Positions 23,895-32,052 of a stretch of DNA of 64,000 bases are shown here, in pieces. How positions within the stretch are numbered: the first letter of the stretch is position 1; each line of letters starts with the position of its first letter. Below the pieces are notes generated by a model. That model was not told the origin of the DNA. It saw only the letters and a program-made list of their open reading frames with translations, and did no database searches. The translations under genes were made by a program, and so were the position numbers. The DNA comes from M0108 sp937862735 (GTDB lineage: Bacteria; Pseudomonadota; Gammaproteobacteria; Chromatiales; Chromatiaceae): positions 15,760 to 79,759 of the forward strand of contig CALMDH010000243.1 of NCBI GenBank assembly GCA_937862735.1, given 5' to 3'.

Positions 23895-25006
23895 AGACTT
23901 TCCCGTACGGGTTTCCCGAGGACGGATGCCTGCTCAGAACGGCCCAGACCCAGGGGATCCGCGGGGTCGACCCCGGGCATGAACGGCAGGCGGCGGTCGC
24001 TGTTGGTGACCTGATAGATGACCCCCATCCAGTTGCCGACCACCCCCTCCGCGGTGTCATGCCAGGTGTTGTCCAGGGAAGCGGCGACGCGGGCCTCCGG
24101 CACCTCGGGCGGTGTCTGGCCGCGGTCGAGGGCGGTGAGAATGCGCTGACGATGCTCCTCGAGGATGGCGCGGTCCCGCAGCCGGATATAGTGCTCGGGA
24201 AAGGGGGGGTAATCCGCGCGCTGACCCTTGATGAAGCGGCCGACCTCCCGCTTGTATTCCTTGAGTAGGGAGACGGTGTCGTATTCCGGGTGGCCCTGGA
24301 AAAAAACCAGGCGAAAGCCGTCCTCGCTCACCGCCAGGTGGACCCCCGCTTGGTCGCTTTCCGCGAGGACCCGTAGCCCGGCGGCGTCGAACTGCTGGCG
24401 GCCGATCTCGTTGAAGCGGGAATGGGGCACATCGAAGAGGGTATTGACGTTCTCCACCAGCGGATGGCGACGGTCCACCACCCGGTGGGGGTAGACCCCC
24501 CACTTCTTGGCCGGCAGTCCGTAGCGGTGCTGCCCGTAGCGGAACTGTAGGACCGCATGGGTGGCAAGACAGGAGCAGAGGGTGGAGGTGACGTTCTCCA
24601 GCGCCCAATCGACCACCGCCCGCAGGGGTTCCCAGAAGGCTTCGTTGGAGAGGTCGGGATGGGTCACGTTGGCGCCGGTGATGATCAGGGCATCCAGACC
24701 CTCGTCCCGGATCCGGTCGAAGGACTCGTAGTAGCGCTCGATATGCGCCCGCGCCTCGGGGCCCCGCGGCAGGGTATCCAGGCTGAAGGGATGGACGTAG
24801 AACTGGGCGATCTGGTTGCTCTGGCCGACCAGGCGAAAGAACTGGCGTTCGGTGGCGGCCAGGGCCGTGTCCGGCATCATGTTGAGCAGGCCGATATGTA
24901 GCTCGCGGATGTCCTGATGCAGGGCCCGGCGGGGGTCGAGGATGTTCTGCCCCTCGGCACGCAGGCGGGCGAAGGTGGGGAGGTCGTTATGGGCGACGAT
25001 GGGCAT
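23891..25006 (-). CDS. metA: Homoserine O-succinyltransferase family (MetA)
   Basis: MetA activates homoserine for methionine synthesis. The 371-residue protein is a full MetA with a long C-terminal tail (NTWHDTAEGVVGNWMGVIYQ onward) seen in some gammaproteobacterial forms. The catalytic triad is visible: C146 in STLCSCLAT, and H239/E241 in GHPEYD. Acyl donor choice (succinyl- versus acetyl-CoA) in this family depends on one residue after the TGA motif. Here the segment reads TGANVTHPDLS and differs from both textbook types, so the succinyl assignment is by subfamily resemblance. The start ATG at 25006 fits the family N-terminus (MPIVAHNDLP). Confidence 0.9.
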   Translation of the reverse strand: MPIVAHNDLPTFARLRAEGQNILDPRRALHQDIRELHIGLLNMMPDTALAATERQFFRLVGQSNQIAQFYVHPFSLDTLPRGPEARAHIERYYESFDRIRDEGLDALIITGANVTHPDLSNEAFWEPLRAVVDWALENVTSTLCSCLATHAVLQFRYGQHRYGLPAKKWGVYPHRVVDRRHPLVENVNTLFDVPHSRFNEIGRQQFDAAGLRVLAESDQAGVHLAVSEDGFRLVFFQGHPEYDTVSLLKEYKREVGRFIKGQRADYPPFPEHYIRLRDRAILEEHRQRILTALDRGQTPPEVPEARVAASLDNTWHDTAEGVVGNWMGVIYQVTNSDRRLPFMPGVDPADPLGLGRSEQASVLGKPVRESL

Positions 25007-25178
25007 GGGTGAATCCGGAACGGGTTGGTGATGGGGCCCGCGGGGCCGGTGTCAGGGGGCCTAGATCTTGTATCGGGCGGGAATCGCGGTGGTCAGGAGG
25101 CGAATGCCGGCGGTCGGTGGCGGGTCAGGGGTAAGCCGTTGAACCTGTCCCGTTCCGACTGGCCCGGGCGAGGATTGG

Positions 25179-26033
25179 CTATCCGGCTCCGCCCTTGCGA
25201 GCGATGGCCTGTTCGACCAGGTCAAGAAAGTCCCGCTCGTCCCGCACCCGGGCCACTTCGGTGGACGAGAGGGTGTAGCCGTGGGGGCCGGCGATAGCCT
25301 CGTACCGGGGCACCCGGGAATGGAAGAGGCGCGGGAAAACCCAGCGGGTGAAATCATCGGGATCGATCTCAGCCACGTACTCGAGCCGACGTTCGGCGAG
25401 GAAGTCCTTCACCGCCGCCGCCAGAAAGGCCGGGCGGTAATAGAGGGGCTTGGGATCGGCCTGGGCGCGCTGGATGAGCTTGATCTCATCCTCCGGCGGG
25501 ACCTGGATGTAGAGAATCAGGCTCTCCCGGGCCAGGAGGTCGATGACCGCCGGCTCCTCCAGTTCACACAGGGAACCGCCGACGTCATTGACCAGGTGGC
25601 GGTAGCCATAGATCTCCCGCGCCTTGCACTTGAAGGCCGGCACATCGTGCATGGCGGCGATCTCCGCCTGCCGGTAGAGAGCCTGGCGCCGGTTGAACTC
25701 CTCCAGACCCAGCCCCCCCAGCTCCGGATTACCCAGCTTGCCGACAAAGCTCAGAACCGGCCCCAGGTCGTCGACCTTGATGTTATTGCGGATGAAGATC
25801 CAGTCCTGGCGCAACAGGTCGCGCAGGAAGGGGACCTGCATGGCCTGGCCCTTGATGAGGTCGAGGATGTGCTCATCCAGGTAGCGGGTCCCAATGCGGT
25901 AGTCCCCGGAATAATGGAACCAGTCATGCCGGCGCAGCAGGCCGGAGAGATAGGTCTTACCTACCCCGGACATGCCGAGCAGGGTGATGCACTTGTTGTC
26001 CCAGGCGCGAAAGGCTTCGACGGTCAACTTCAC
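25179..26033 (-). CDS. P-loop ATPase/kinase-like protein of unknown role
   Basis: The 284-residue product begins with a beta strand running into a Walker A motif GMSGVGKT (20-27). It continues with small-kinase-like features, including an RRHDWFHYSGDYRIGTRYL stretch. I recognise no named family. It has no signal or membrane segment. The GTG at 26033 is the most sensible start because the Walker loop sits 20 residues in, as in compact kinases; the frame stays open to 26354 but overlaps the next gene and is unlike protein. It lies 83 bases after the methylthioinosine phosphorylase gene, possibly cotranscribed. A nucleotide or sulfur-salvage kinase would fit the context, but that is a guess. Confidence 0.75.
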   Translation of the reverse strand: MKLTVEAFRAWDNKCITLLGMSGVGKTYLSGLLRRHDWFHYSGDYRIGTRYLDEHILDLIKGQAMQVPFLRDLLRQDWIFIRNNIKVDDLGPVLSFVGKLGNPELGGLGLEEFNRRQALYRQAEIAAMHDVPAFKCKAREIYGYRHLVNDVGGSLCELEEPAVIDLLARESLILYIQVPPEDEIKLIQRAQADPKPLYYRPAFLAAAVKDFLAERRLEYVAEIDPDDFTRWVFPRLFHSRVPRYEAIAGPHGYTLSSTEVARVRDERDFLDLVEQAIARKGGAG

Positions 26034-26116
26034 GGCGGCGGCCCCCGGGCCGAGGAGAGGGGTGAGAAAGGGGGTGGATGGCGGGCGGGATTTTACGCCA
26101 TGCCCGCCATAACGGG

Positions 26117-26890
26117 CTACGGCGCCGGTGACGCTGCTGGCGCCACAGGGGTAACCTGGACCACCAGGGCGGTCAGGAGGCGCTGAATCGGCGCGACGCA
26201 GGCCGCCATGTTGGCCTCGAGCTCCGCGAACAGGATCTCCTGATCGGTCTTGCCCGCCGCCCAGTTGACGACGAAGGCCAGGCTGGCATAGCAAAGCCCC
26301 AGCTCCCGGGCGAGGGCGGCTTCGGGCATCCCCGTCATGCCGACCAGGTCGCAACCGTCCCGCTCCAGACGGCGGATCTCGGCGGCGGTCTCCAGGCGCG
26401 GGCCCTGGGTCACGCCCAGGGTACCGCCGTCCACCAGATCGATCCCCGATACCCGGCCCAGCCGCAACAACTCGGCGCGCAGGGGTTCGCAGTAAGGCCA
26501 GGTGAAGTCGATATGGACGACACCGGAATCCCCTCCCTCGTGGAAGGTCTGTTCCCGGCCGTGGGTGTAATCGACCAGGTGGACCGGAACCGCCAGGACC
26601 CGGGGGGCATAGGGGGCCTGGATGCCCCCCACGGCGGCTAGCCCCACCACCCGCTCCGCGCCCAACTGCTTGAGCGCCCAGAGGTTGGCGCGATAATTGA
26701 CTAGATGGGGGGGGATACGATGACCCAGCCCATGGCGGGACAGGAAGAGCAGTTCCGCGTCGCCCAGGCGGCCACGCTGGATGGGGGCCGAGGGCTGGCC
26801 GAAAGGGGTGACCGGGTTTTCCTCCCCCAGGGCCACCAGGCCCGGCAACTGGTTGAAACCCGAGCCCCCGATAACCGCGATACGATTCAT
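26117..26890 (-). CDS. S-methyl-5'-thioinosine phosphorylase (MTAP/PNP family)
   Basis: The 257-residue product is an MTAP-type nucleoside phosphorylase: phosphate-binding GGSGF at the start, SRHGLGH, the central VGGIQAPYAPR block and VGMTGMPEAALAREL. In Pseudomonas, the homologue next to nagZ acts on methylthioinosine, part of methylthioadenosine salvage with a preceding deaminase. The same neighbourhood (nagZ, hpt) occurs here, favouring that substrate over methylthioadenosine. No deaminase is present in the window. The last 12 or so residues are Val/Ala/Pro-rich and not conserved. It follows the hemerythrin gene by 61 bases. Confidence 0.88.
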   Translation of the reverse strand: MNRIAVIGGSGFNQLPGLVALGEENPVTPFGQPSAPIQRGRLGDAELLFLSRHGLGHRIPPHLVNYRANLWALKQLGAERVVGLAAVGGIQAPYAPRVLAVPVHLVDYTHGREQTFHEGGDSGVVHIDFTWPYCEPLRAELLRLGRVSGIDLVDGGTLGVTQGPRLETAAEIRRLERDGCDLVGMTGMPEAALARELGLCYASLAFVVNWAAGKTDQEILFAELEANMAACVAPIQRLLTALVVQVTPVAPAASPAP

Positions 26891-26951
26891 GACGTACTCC
26901 CCGGCGATGATGAGCCGGGAAGTTTACCGGGAAACCAGGCTGGGGCCGAAT

Positions 26952-27395
26952 TCAGGCCCTGGCCTCCTGAAGGAGCCCGATCTCCACCAGTTTGGGAAAG
27001 AGGACCTGATTCTCACGGTCGATGCGCTCGGCGACCATCTGGAAGATGCCGCGGCTCTCGTCGATGAACTCCTGGGTGAAGTTGAAATCGCAATTCTTCA
27101 GCCAGCGGCGGTGATACTCGTCGAAGGCGCGGCGCAGGGGCTTTTCGCCATTGATGAACCCCCAGGCCAGGGACTTGACCCGCGGGTCCTCGTGGATGAG
27201 CAGGCTGGGATAGACCCCACGGTCCTCCTCGCCGAGGTGGGCCTTGACCTTCGCCCCCAGCTCACACAGGAGCTGGTAGGCCGTCTTGGCGTTGGGGCGG
27301 ATTTTGAGCATGTCAGGGGTCAGGAGCGACTGCAGATCGGCGATCATCTGCCGTAGCTCGCCATGGCTGTCGTGATAGTGGGCCAGGTCGTGCAT
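26952..27395 (-). CDS. Hemerythrin-domain protein
   Basis: The 147-residue four-helix protein has histidines and acidic residues at the spacing of a di-iron hemerythrin site: HDLAHYHDSHGELR near the N-terminus, HLGEEDRGVYP, DEYHRRW and a late RENQVLFP. Such proteins bind oxygen or NO, or repair iron-sulfur centres. I chose ATG 27395, which has GGAGG eight bases upstream, over a longer frame to 27425. The promoter at 27507-27535 precedes it, so it and the downstream phosphorylase and P-loop gene may form their own unit. Confidence 0.88.
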   Translation of the reverse strand: MHDLAHYHDSHGELRQMIADLQSLLTPDMLKIRPNAKTAYQLLCELGAKVKAHLGEEDRGVYPSLLIHEDPRVKSLAWGFINGEKPLRRAFDEYHRRWLKNCDFNFTQEFIDESRGIFQMVAERIDRENQVLFPKLVEIGLLQEARA

Positions 27396-27506
27396 GGGAC
27401 CATCCTCCTCTCGTCTTCTAGTCATTATGCGGACGGTAACGGTGGCGGAGACTCCCCGTGTCCCCGCACGGGAGGTTTAGGGCGACGGGGCCCCCGCTTG
27501 CCCCTT

Positions 27507-27535
27507 TTCGTACGCCAAAAACCCCACGATGTCAA
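27507..27535 (-). promoter_or_regulatory. Sigma70-type promoter upstream of the hemerythrin gene
   Basis: TTGACA (27530-27535) and TACGAA (27507-27512) on the minus strand are separated by 17 bases. An AT-rich block (27541-27568) just upstream could act as an UP element. It would fire the hemerythrin-phosphorylase-P-loop unit independently of the hpt gene behind it. Confidence 0.65.
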
Positions 27536-27645
27536 CAGGTATATAATTTAATTAGCTTTTTATTAAATGCCCTACGGCCCGGGGTCCGGGCCGGGCGGCA
27601 ACACGCGGGGCCGGGGGTGGGCATCGCGCTGGCCCACCACCCGCC

Positions 27646-28206
27646 CTAGCCGGCATCCTCCTCCGCCACCGCGTAGATCCCCGCCGCGTTGCGGAAATAA
27701 TTCCGGTAGTCCAGGCCGTAACCGAAGAGGTAACGATCAGGGGTGCGGATGCCGACGTAATCGGGACGCAGGGTGGAGTTTCGCGCCCGGTCCTTTTCCA
27801 CCAGCACGGCGCAGCGGACGCTGGCCGCGCCGTCGTCCCGACAGGCCTGGACGGCCGCCTCCAGGGTCAGCCCCTCATCGAGGATGTCATCCACCAGCAG
27901 GATGTGACGGTCGTGGATATCGGCACTGGGCCGATGGACCCAGGCGAGATCACCCCCTCGGGTCGCGCCCTGGTAGCGGGTGGCATGGAGGTAGCCCAGG
28001 CGGAGTTGGAAATCCAGCCGCGGCAGCAACCGCCCGGCGACGATCACGGCCCCGGTCATCAGGCACAGGACCAGGGGATCGCTGGCCTCCAGGTCACGGC
28101 TGATCTCCCGGGCCATGCGGTCCAGGGCCCGCTCCACCTCTTCACCGCTAATCAGCAACTCGGCCCGGGCCGCGACGGCGGCATAGGCTTCAGGGGTCAG
28201 GGACAT
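27646..28206 (-). CDS. hpt: Hypoxanthine-guanine phosphoribosyltransferase
   Basis: The 186-residue product has the PRPP-binding motif ILLVDDILDEGLTL (DEG replaces the more common DTG), an early hood motif around LVLCLMTGAVIVAGRLL, and the late VGIRTPDRYLFGYGLDY base-contact segment. It salvages hypoxanthine and guanine to their nucleotides. Start ATG 28206 has GGAG seven bases upstream. It follows nagZ by 23 bases. Together with the methylthioinosine phosphorylase downstream it can recycle the base released from methylthioinosine. A GGCCCGG/CCGGGCC hairpin lies after the gene (27576-27592) with only a loose T-rich tail. Confidence 0.9.
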   Translation of the reverse strand: MSLTPEAYAAVAARAELLISGEEVERALDRMAREISRDLEASDPLVLCLMTGAVIVAGRLLPRLDFQLRLGYLHATRYQGATRGGDLAWVHRPSADIHDRHILLVDDILDEGLTLEAAVQACRDDGAASVRCAVLVEKDRARNSTLRPDYVGIRTPDRYLFGYGLDYRNYFRNAAGIYAVAEEDAG

Positions 28207-28229
28207 GGGGCATCTCCAGGGGTAATGAG

Positions 28230-29276
28230 TCAGAGCGCCAGGTCAAGGGAATGAGTCTCCAACAGTGCGCCCGCCGCCCTCACCCCCCGCTGCCAGCGGG
28301 GGTCCAGATGCAGATGGGCACGATCCACCTGGCCACGGCCATGCATGCGCAGACACCGCAGGTGGCTGGTGGGATCATCGTGATGACGTAGCGTCTCGAC
28401 GATCTCCAGGGCCGCCGGCCGGTTCTGGCAGATCAGTAGCACATCGCAGCCGGCGGCCAGGGCGGCCCGGGCCCGGTCGGCATAGCCCCCACCCGCCGCG
28501 GCGGCCCCCATGTTGAGGTCGTCACTGAAGATGACCCCCTGAAAACCCAGCCGGTGACGCAGCACCTCCTTGAGCCAGAAGGGTGAGAAGCCCGCCGGCC
28601 GGGGATCGACCCGTGGATAGAGGACATGGGCGGGCATGACCGCCTCCAGGCCATGGTGGATCAGGCGCTGGAAGGGCACCAGATCGTCACTGGCGATGGC
28701 CTCGTAGTGGCGCTCGTCGACCGGCAGTTCGGCATGGGAATCCGCGGCCACCCCCCCATGCCCGGGAAAGTGCTTGCCCACCGCCGCCATGCCCGCAGCC
28801 CGCGCCCCGTCACACCAGGCGGCGGTCAGATCGGCGACGGCATTCACGCCAGCGGCGAAGGCGCGGTCACCAATGACGGTGTTGAGGCCGCGGTCCAGAT
28901 CCAGCACCGGGGCGAAGCTGAAATCCACCCCCACCGCGCGTAACTCGGCGGCCATGAGCCAGCCCACCGCCTCCGCCGCCTGCCGGGCCTGATGGGGGTG
29001 ATGCTGGGCCAGGGCCCCGAAGCGGGCCGCCGGCGGCAGGGGGGTGAAGCCCGAGCGGAAGCGCTGCACCCGCCCCCCTTCCTGATCGACGGCGATCAAT
29101 AAATGGGGGTCCCGCAGGGCATGAATCTCCGCCGTCAAGGCCGCCACCTGTTCGGGGTCCTGAAAGTTGCGGCTGAAGAGAATGACCCCACCCACCGCGG
29201 GTTGGCGCAGCAGGTCAAGCTCCTCCGCGCTGAGTACAGGCCCCTCGAGATCGAGGATGACGGGACCGAGGGACAT
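28230..29276 (-). CDS. nagZ: Beta-N-acetylhexosaminidase (NagZ, peptidoglycan recycling)
   Basis: NagZ is a cytosolic glycosidase that removes N-acetylglucosamine from anhydro-muropeptides during cell-wall recycling. The 348-residue product is the short single-domain form. It has the family signatures AVDQEGGRVQRF, the flexible-loop motif GKHFPGHGGVAADSH with the acid/base histidine, and the nucleophile aspartate in FSDDLNMG. The ATG at 29276 has GGAGG ten bases upstream; the frame stays open to 29324. It probably shares a transcript with hpt. Confidence 0.95.
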   Translation of the reverse strand: MSLGPVILDLEGPVLSAEELDLLRQPAVGGVILFSRNFQDPEQVAALTAEIHALRDPHLLIAVDQEGGRVQRFRSGFTPLPPAARFGALAQHHPHQARQAAEAVGWLMAAELRAVGVDFSFAPVLDLDRGLNTVIGDRAFAAGVNAVADLTAAWCDGARAAGMAAVGKHFPGHGGVAADSHAELPVDERHYEAIASDDLVPFQRLIHHGLEAVMPAHVLYPRVDPRPAGFSPFWLKEVLRHRLGFQGVIFSDDLNMGAAAAGGGYADRARAALAAGCDVLLICQNRPAALEIVETLRHHDDPTSHLRCLRMHGRGQVDRAHLHLDPRWQRGVRAAGALLETHSLDLAL

Positions 29277-29438
29277 GATGCCAAGACCTCCAGGGGTGAG
29301 CGCTAACGACCAGGCCGCCAGCATAACGACCCGGAAACACGGGGGCCAGCGCCAAGGCCCTCAAAGCCAAGGCACTCAGGTAAATCATGAGGGGTTCAGG
29401 GCGGCGGGGCCGACGCCCGCTCCCGCCCCCTTCGCACC

Positions 29439-30353
29439 CTATTCCGCCTGGCGCACGTCCAGCCAGTCCCGCAGACGGTCCCCGAGAAGATTGATCGCGA
29501 ACACCACCGCGGCAATGGCGATACCGGGGGCCAGCACCAGATGGGGTGCCACCAGCATGTAGCCGACCCCCTCGCGGATCATGCTGCCCCAGGAGGCCTG
29601 GGGGGGCTGCACCCCCAAGCCGAGAAAGGATAGCCCGGCCTCCGCGACCACCACCCCGGCGACGCCGAAGGTCGCCTCGACGATGAGCGGCGCCAGGGCC
29701 AGGGGGAGCAGGTGACGCACCAGGATACGCCCCGGGCCGACCCCCAGGGCCCGGGCCGCCAGGACATGATCCCGCTCCTTGAGGGTCAGGATCTGGGCGC
29801 GGGTCAGGCGGGCGTAGCCCACCCAGCCGGTGGCGGACAGGGCCAGGATGAGGTTGTCGATGCCAGGCCCGAGGATCCCCGCCAGGGCGATGGCCAGCAG
29901 GATCCCGGGGAAGGCGAGAAAGACGTCGATCAGGCGCACGAGAAACAGATCGACCCAGCCGCCGGCGAAGGCCCCCACCCCGCCGATCAGCACCCCGATG
30001 ACGGTGGAGAGGGCGACGACGCCGAAACTCACCACAAAGGCGATCCGCGCCCCCACCAGCAGCCGGTCGAGGATGGGGCGGCCCAGATCGTCGTTCCCCA
30101 GCGGCGACCCGGGGCCGGGACCCGCCAGGATCCCCGGCAGATCGACCGCGTCCGGCGTCAGGGGCAGCCAGGGCGCGGCCAGGGCGAGTAGGGCCCAGCC
30201 GAGCAGGAAGGCCGCCGGCAAACCCCAGGCCCGCCCCCCGGTCTTGGCCCCGGTCTTGGCCCCGGTCTCGGCCCCAGCCTTGGCCCTGGCACCAGAATCG
30301 GCACCGGACCCAGCACCGGCCCCAGTATCGGCCCCAGCGCGGTGGTCACTCAT
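29439..30353 (-). CDS. DppC-type ABC transporter permease
   Basis: The 304-residue membrane protein has about six transmembrane segments. The binding-protein-dependent permease loop (ARALGVGPGRILVRHLLP) contacts the ATPase, and the end is DppC-like (GLSFLGLGVQPPQASWGSM). Such permeases import dipeptides, oligopeptides or nickel. The first 45 residues are a low-complexity Gly/Ala/Thr tail encoded by a repeat. The ATG at 30353 overlaps the stop of the DppB-type gene as ATGA, so the two are translationally coupled. No binding protein or ATPase gene is next to them, so they must be encoded elsewhere or the importer is incomplete. Substrate is unknown. Confidence 0.88.
   Translation of the reverse strand: MSDHRAGADTGAGAGSGADSGARAKAGAETGAKTGAKTGGRAWGLPAAFLLGWALLALAAPWLPLTPDAVDLPGILAGPGPGSPLGNDDLGRPILDRLLVGARIAFVVSFGVVALSTVIGVLIGGVGAFAGGWVDLFLVRLIDVFLAFPGILLAIALAGILGPGIDNLILALSATGWVGYARLTRAQILTLKERDHVLAARALGVGPGRILVRHLLPLALAPLIVEATFGVAGVVVAEAGLSFLGLGVQPPQASWGSMIREGVGYMLVAPHLVLAPGIAIAAVVFAINLLGDRLRDWLDVRQAE
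30236..30345. repeat. 12-base GGCCCCGGTCTT repeat inside the DppC-type gene
   Basis: Three nearly exact copies of GGCCCCGGTCTT are followed by degenerate copies up to about 30345. They encode the Gly/Ala/Thr N-terminal tail of the permease. The repeat is in frame and is probably an expansion at the start of the gene, since the tail has no counterpart in typical DppC. Confidence 0.75.
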
Positions 30354-31273
30354 GAGCGCCAATGGATGCGCGGATCGACCCAGCCATAGACCAGATCGGT
30401 GAGGGTATTGACCAGCACGTAGCTCAGGCTCACCAGCAGCACGCAGGCCTGGACCACCGGGTAATCCCGGCTCTGGATCGCCTCCACCAGCAGACTGCCC
30501 ACCCCCGGCCAGGCGAAGACCGTCTCGGTGATGACGGCCCCGCCGAGCAGTCCGCCTAACTGCAGGCCGATAAGGGTCAGGACCGGCAGCCAGGCATTGC
30601 GTAGGGCATGCCCCCAGAGCACCCGGCGCTCCGACAAGCCCTTGGCGCGAGCGGTACGCACATAGTCCTCGCCCAGCACCTCCAGGATGCTGCCCCGCAC
30701 CATGCGCGCCAGGATGGCCGCCATGCCCGTGCCCAGGGTCAGGGCGGGCAGGATCAGGCTGGCCGGCCCCTCGCGCCCGCTCACCGGCGTCCAGCCCAGC
30801 CAGAGGGAAAAGACCAGGATCAGCAGGGGACCAAGCCAGAAATTGGGGATGGAGACACCCACCAGCGAGAGGCCCATGGCCCCCGTGTCCAGGGGGCTGC
30901 CGCGATGGCGCGCCGCCAGCACCCCCAGGGGCAGGGCCAGGGTCAGGGCCAGGGCCAGGGCGGCGAGGGTCAGCTCCAGGGTGGCCGGCAGGCGCTCGCC
31001 GAGGATGGCGGCCACCGGCCGGCGCTCCTGAAAGGACAGCCCCAGGTCAAGACGGGCCAGGCGTTGGAGATAGTCCAGATATTGCTCACCCAGGGGCCGA
31101 TCCAGACCCAGGGCCTGACGCAGGGCCTCCCGGTCCGCCACCTGGGCGTTTTCCCCCAGCATCGCCTCGACGGGGTCCCCCGGCACCAGGTGAATCAGCA
31201 GGAAGACCAGGGTGCAAACCCCCAGCACCACGACCAGGGCCGAGACCAGGCGCGTCAGCAGGAGTGAAAACAC
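30350..31273 (-). CDS. DppB-type ABC transporter permease
   Basis: The 307-residue membrane protein carries the DppB N-terminal signature (FLLIHLVPGDPVEAMLG) and the permease coupling loop (EDYVRTARAKGLSERRVLW). About six transmembrane segments are spread along it. It opens the channel pair with the DppC-type partner. The start is a GTG at 31273 with a weak AGG-type ribosome site. The substrate, ATPases and binding protein are not in this window. Confidence 0.88.
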   Translation of the reverse strand: MFSLLLTRLVSALVVVLGVCTLVFLLIHLVPGDPVEAMLGENAQVADREALRQALGLDRPLGEQYLDYLQRLARLDLGLSFQERRPVAAILGERLPATLELTLAALALALTLALPLGVLAARHRGSPLDTGAMGLSLVGVSIPNFWLGPLLILVFSLWLGWTPVSGREGPASLILPALTLGTGMAAILARMVRGSILEVLGEDYVRTARAKGLSERRVLWGHALRNAWLPVLTLIGLQLGGLLGGAVITETVFAWPGVGSLLVEAIQSRDYPVVQACVLLVSLSYVLVNTLTDLVYGWVDPRIHWRS

Positions 31274-31397
31274 CTACGCCGCCGCCATCGAGCAGGAGCT
31301 TGGGGACCACCTTGGTATCCCCCGCCCACGGGCACCCAAAACCGCAAAACTGAGCATGAATTGGCAAGGAGTATCAGCACGGATAGGCAATGCGCGC

Positions 31398-31922
31398 TCA
31401 GCGAATCTCCACCAGGGTGCCCGCGGGCGCCAGGTCGAAGAGTTGCAGCAGTTCCCGGTCGTGCATGCGGATACAGCCATGGGAGAGGGGGACGCCCAGG
31501 GAGACCGTCTCCGGACAGCCGTGGATGTAGATATAGCGCCGGAGGGTATCGACGTTCCCGCCGCGATTGCGGCCGGGCTCCAGCCCCGTCAGCCAGAGGA
31601 TGCGGGTCAGGATCCAGTCCCGCTCCGGGAAGCGCGCCGCCAGTTCGGGGCCATGGATCTCCCCGGTGGGCCGCCGGCCGACGAAGACCGTTCCCGGGGG
31701 ACAGCCGGCGCCGATGCGGATGCGGACCCGATGCAGGCCCCGGGGGGTGCAGCCCGAGTCCCGCCGCTCCCCCGGGCCCTTGAGGGCGGTCGACACCGGC
31801 GCCTCCAGGCGCGTCCTGGCACCCTCCAGGAACCAGAGACGCTGGCTGGCCAGGTCGATCAGAATCCGCCCGGCCGTCTGGGCACTGGCCGCCCGCTCAG
31901 CGCGGACCCGTTCTCCGTCCAT
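31398..31922 (-). CDS. L,D-transpeptidase (YkuD domain)
   Basis: The 174-residue product is a YkuD-type enzyme that crosslinks peptidoglycan or attaches proteins to it. The active site reads HGCPETVSLG then LSHGCIRM, with the catalytic cysteine in SHGC. No signal peptide is visible from ATG 31922, which is unusual because such enzymes act in the periplasm. A GTG start at 31952 adds ten basic residues but still no signal peptide. The ATG is preceded by AGGGTGAAG. Export by another route, or a cytosolic role, is unresolved. Confidence 0.85.
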   Translation of the reverse strand: MDGERVRAERAASAQTAGRILIDLASQRLWFLEGARTRLEAPVSTALKGPGERRDSGCTPRGLHRVRIRIGAGCPPGTVFVGRRPTGEIHGPELAARFPERDWILTRILWLTGLEPGRNRGGNVDTLRRYIYIHGCPETVSLGVPLSHGCIRMHDRELLQLFDLAPAGTLVEIR

Positions 31923-32052
31923 CTTCACCCTGCGTCCCTTTCCGACCGCCACTGTCCGGGAAGAGCGGCACCCGCAAGGTCCGATCTCAGCCGCCTGCCG
32001 ATCATGAGACCGCTGCCGCCCCGCCCGTGCCTAGCCCCATAGCGCCCCAAAC

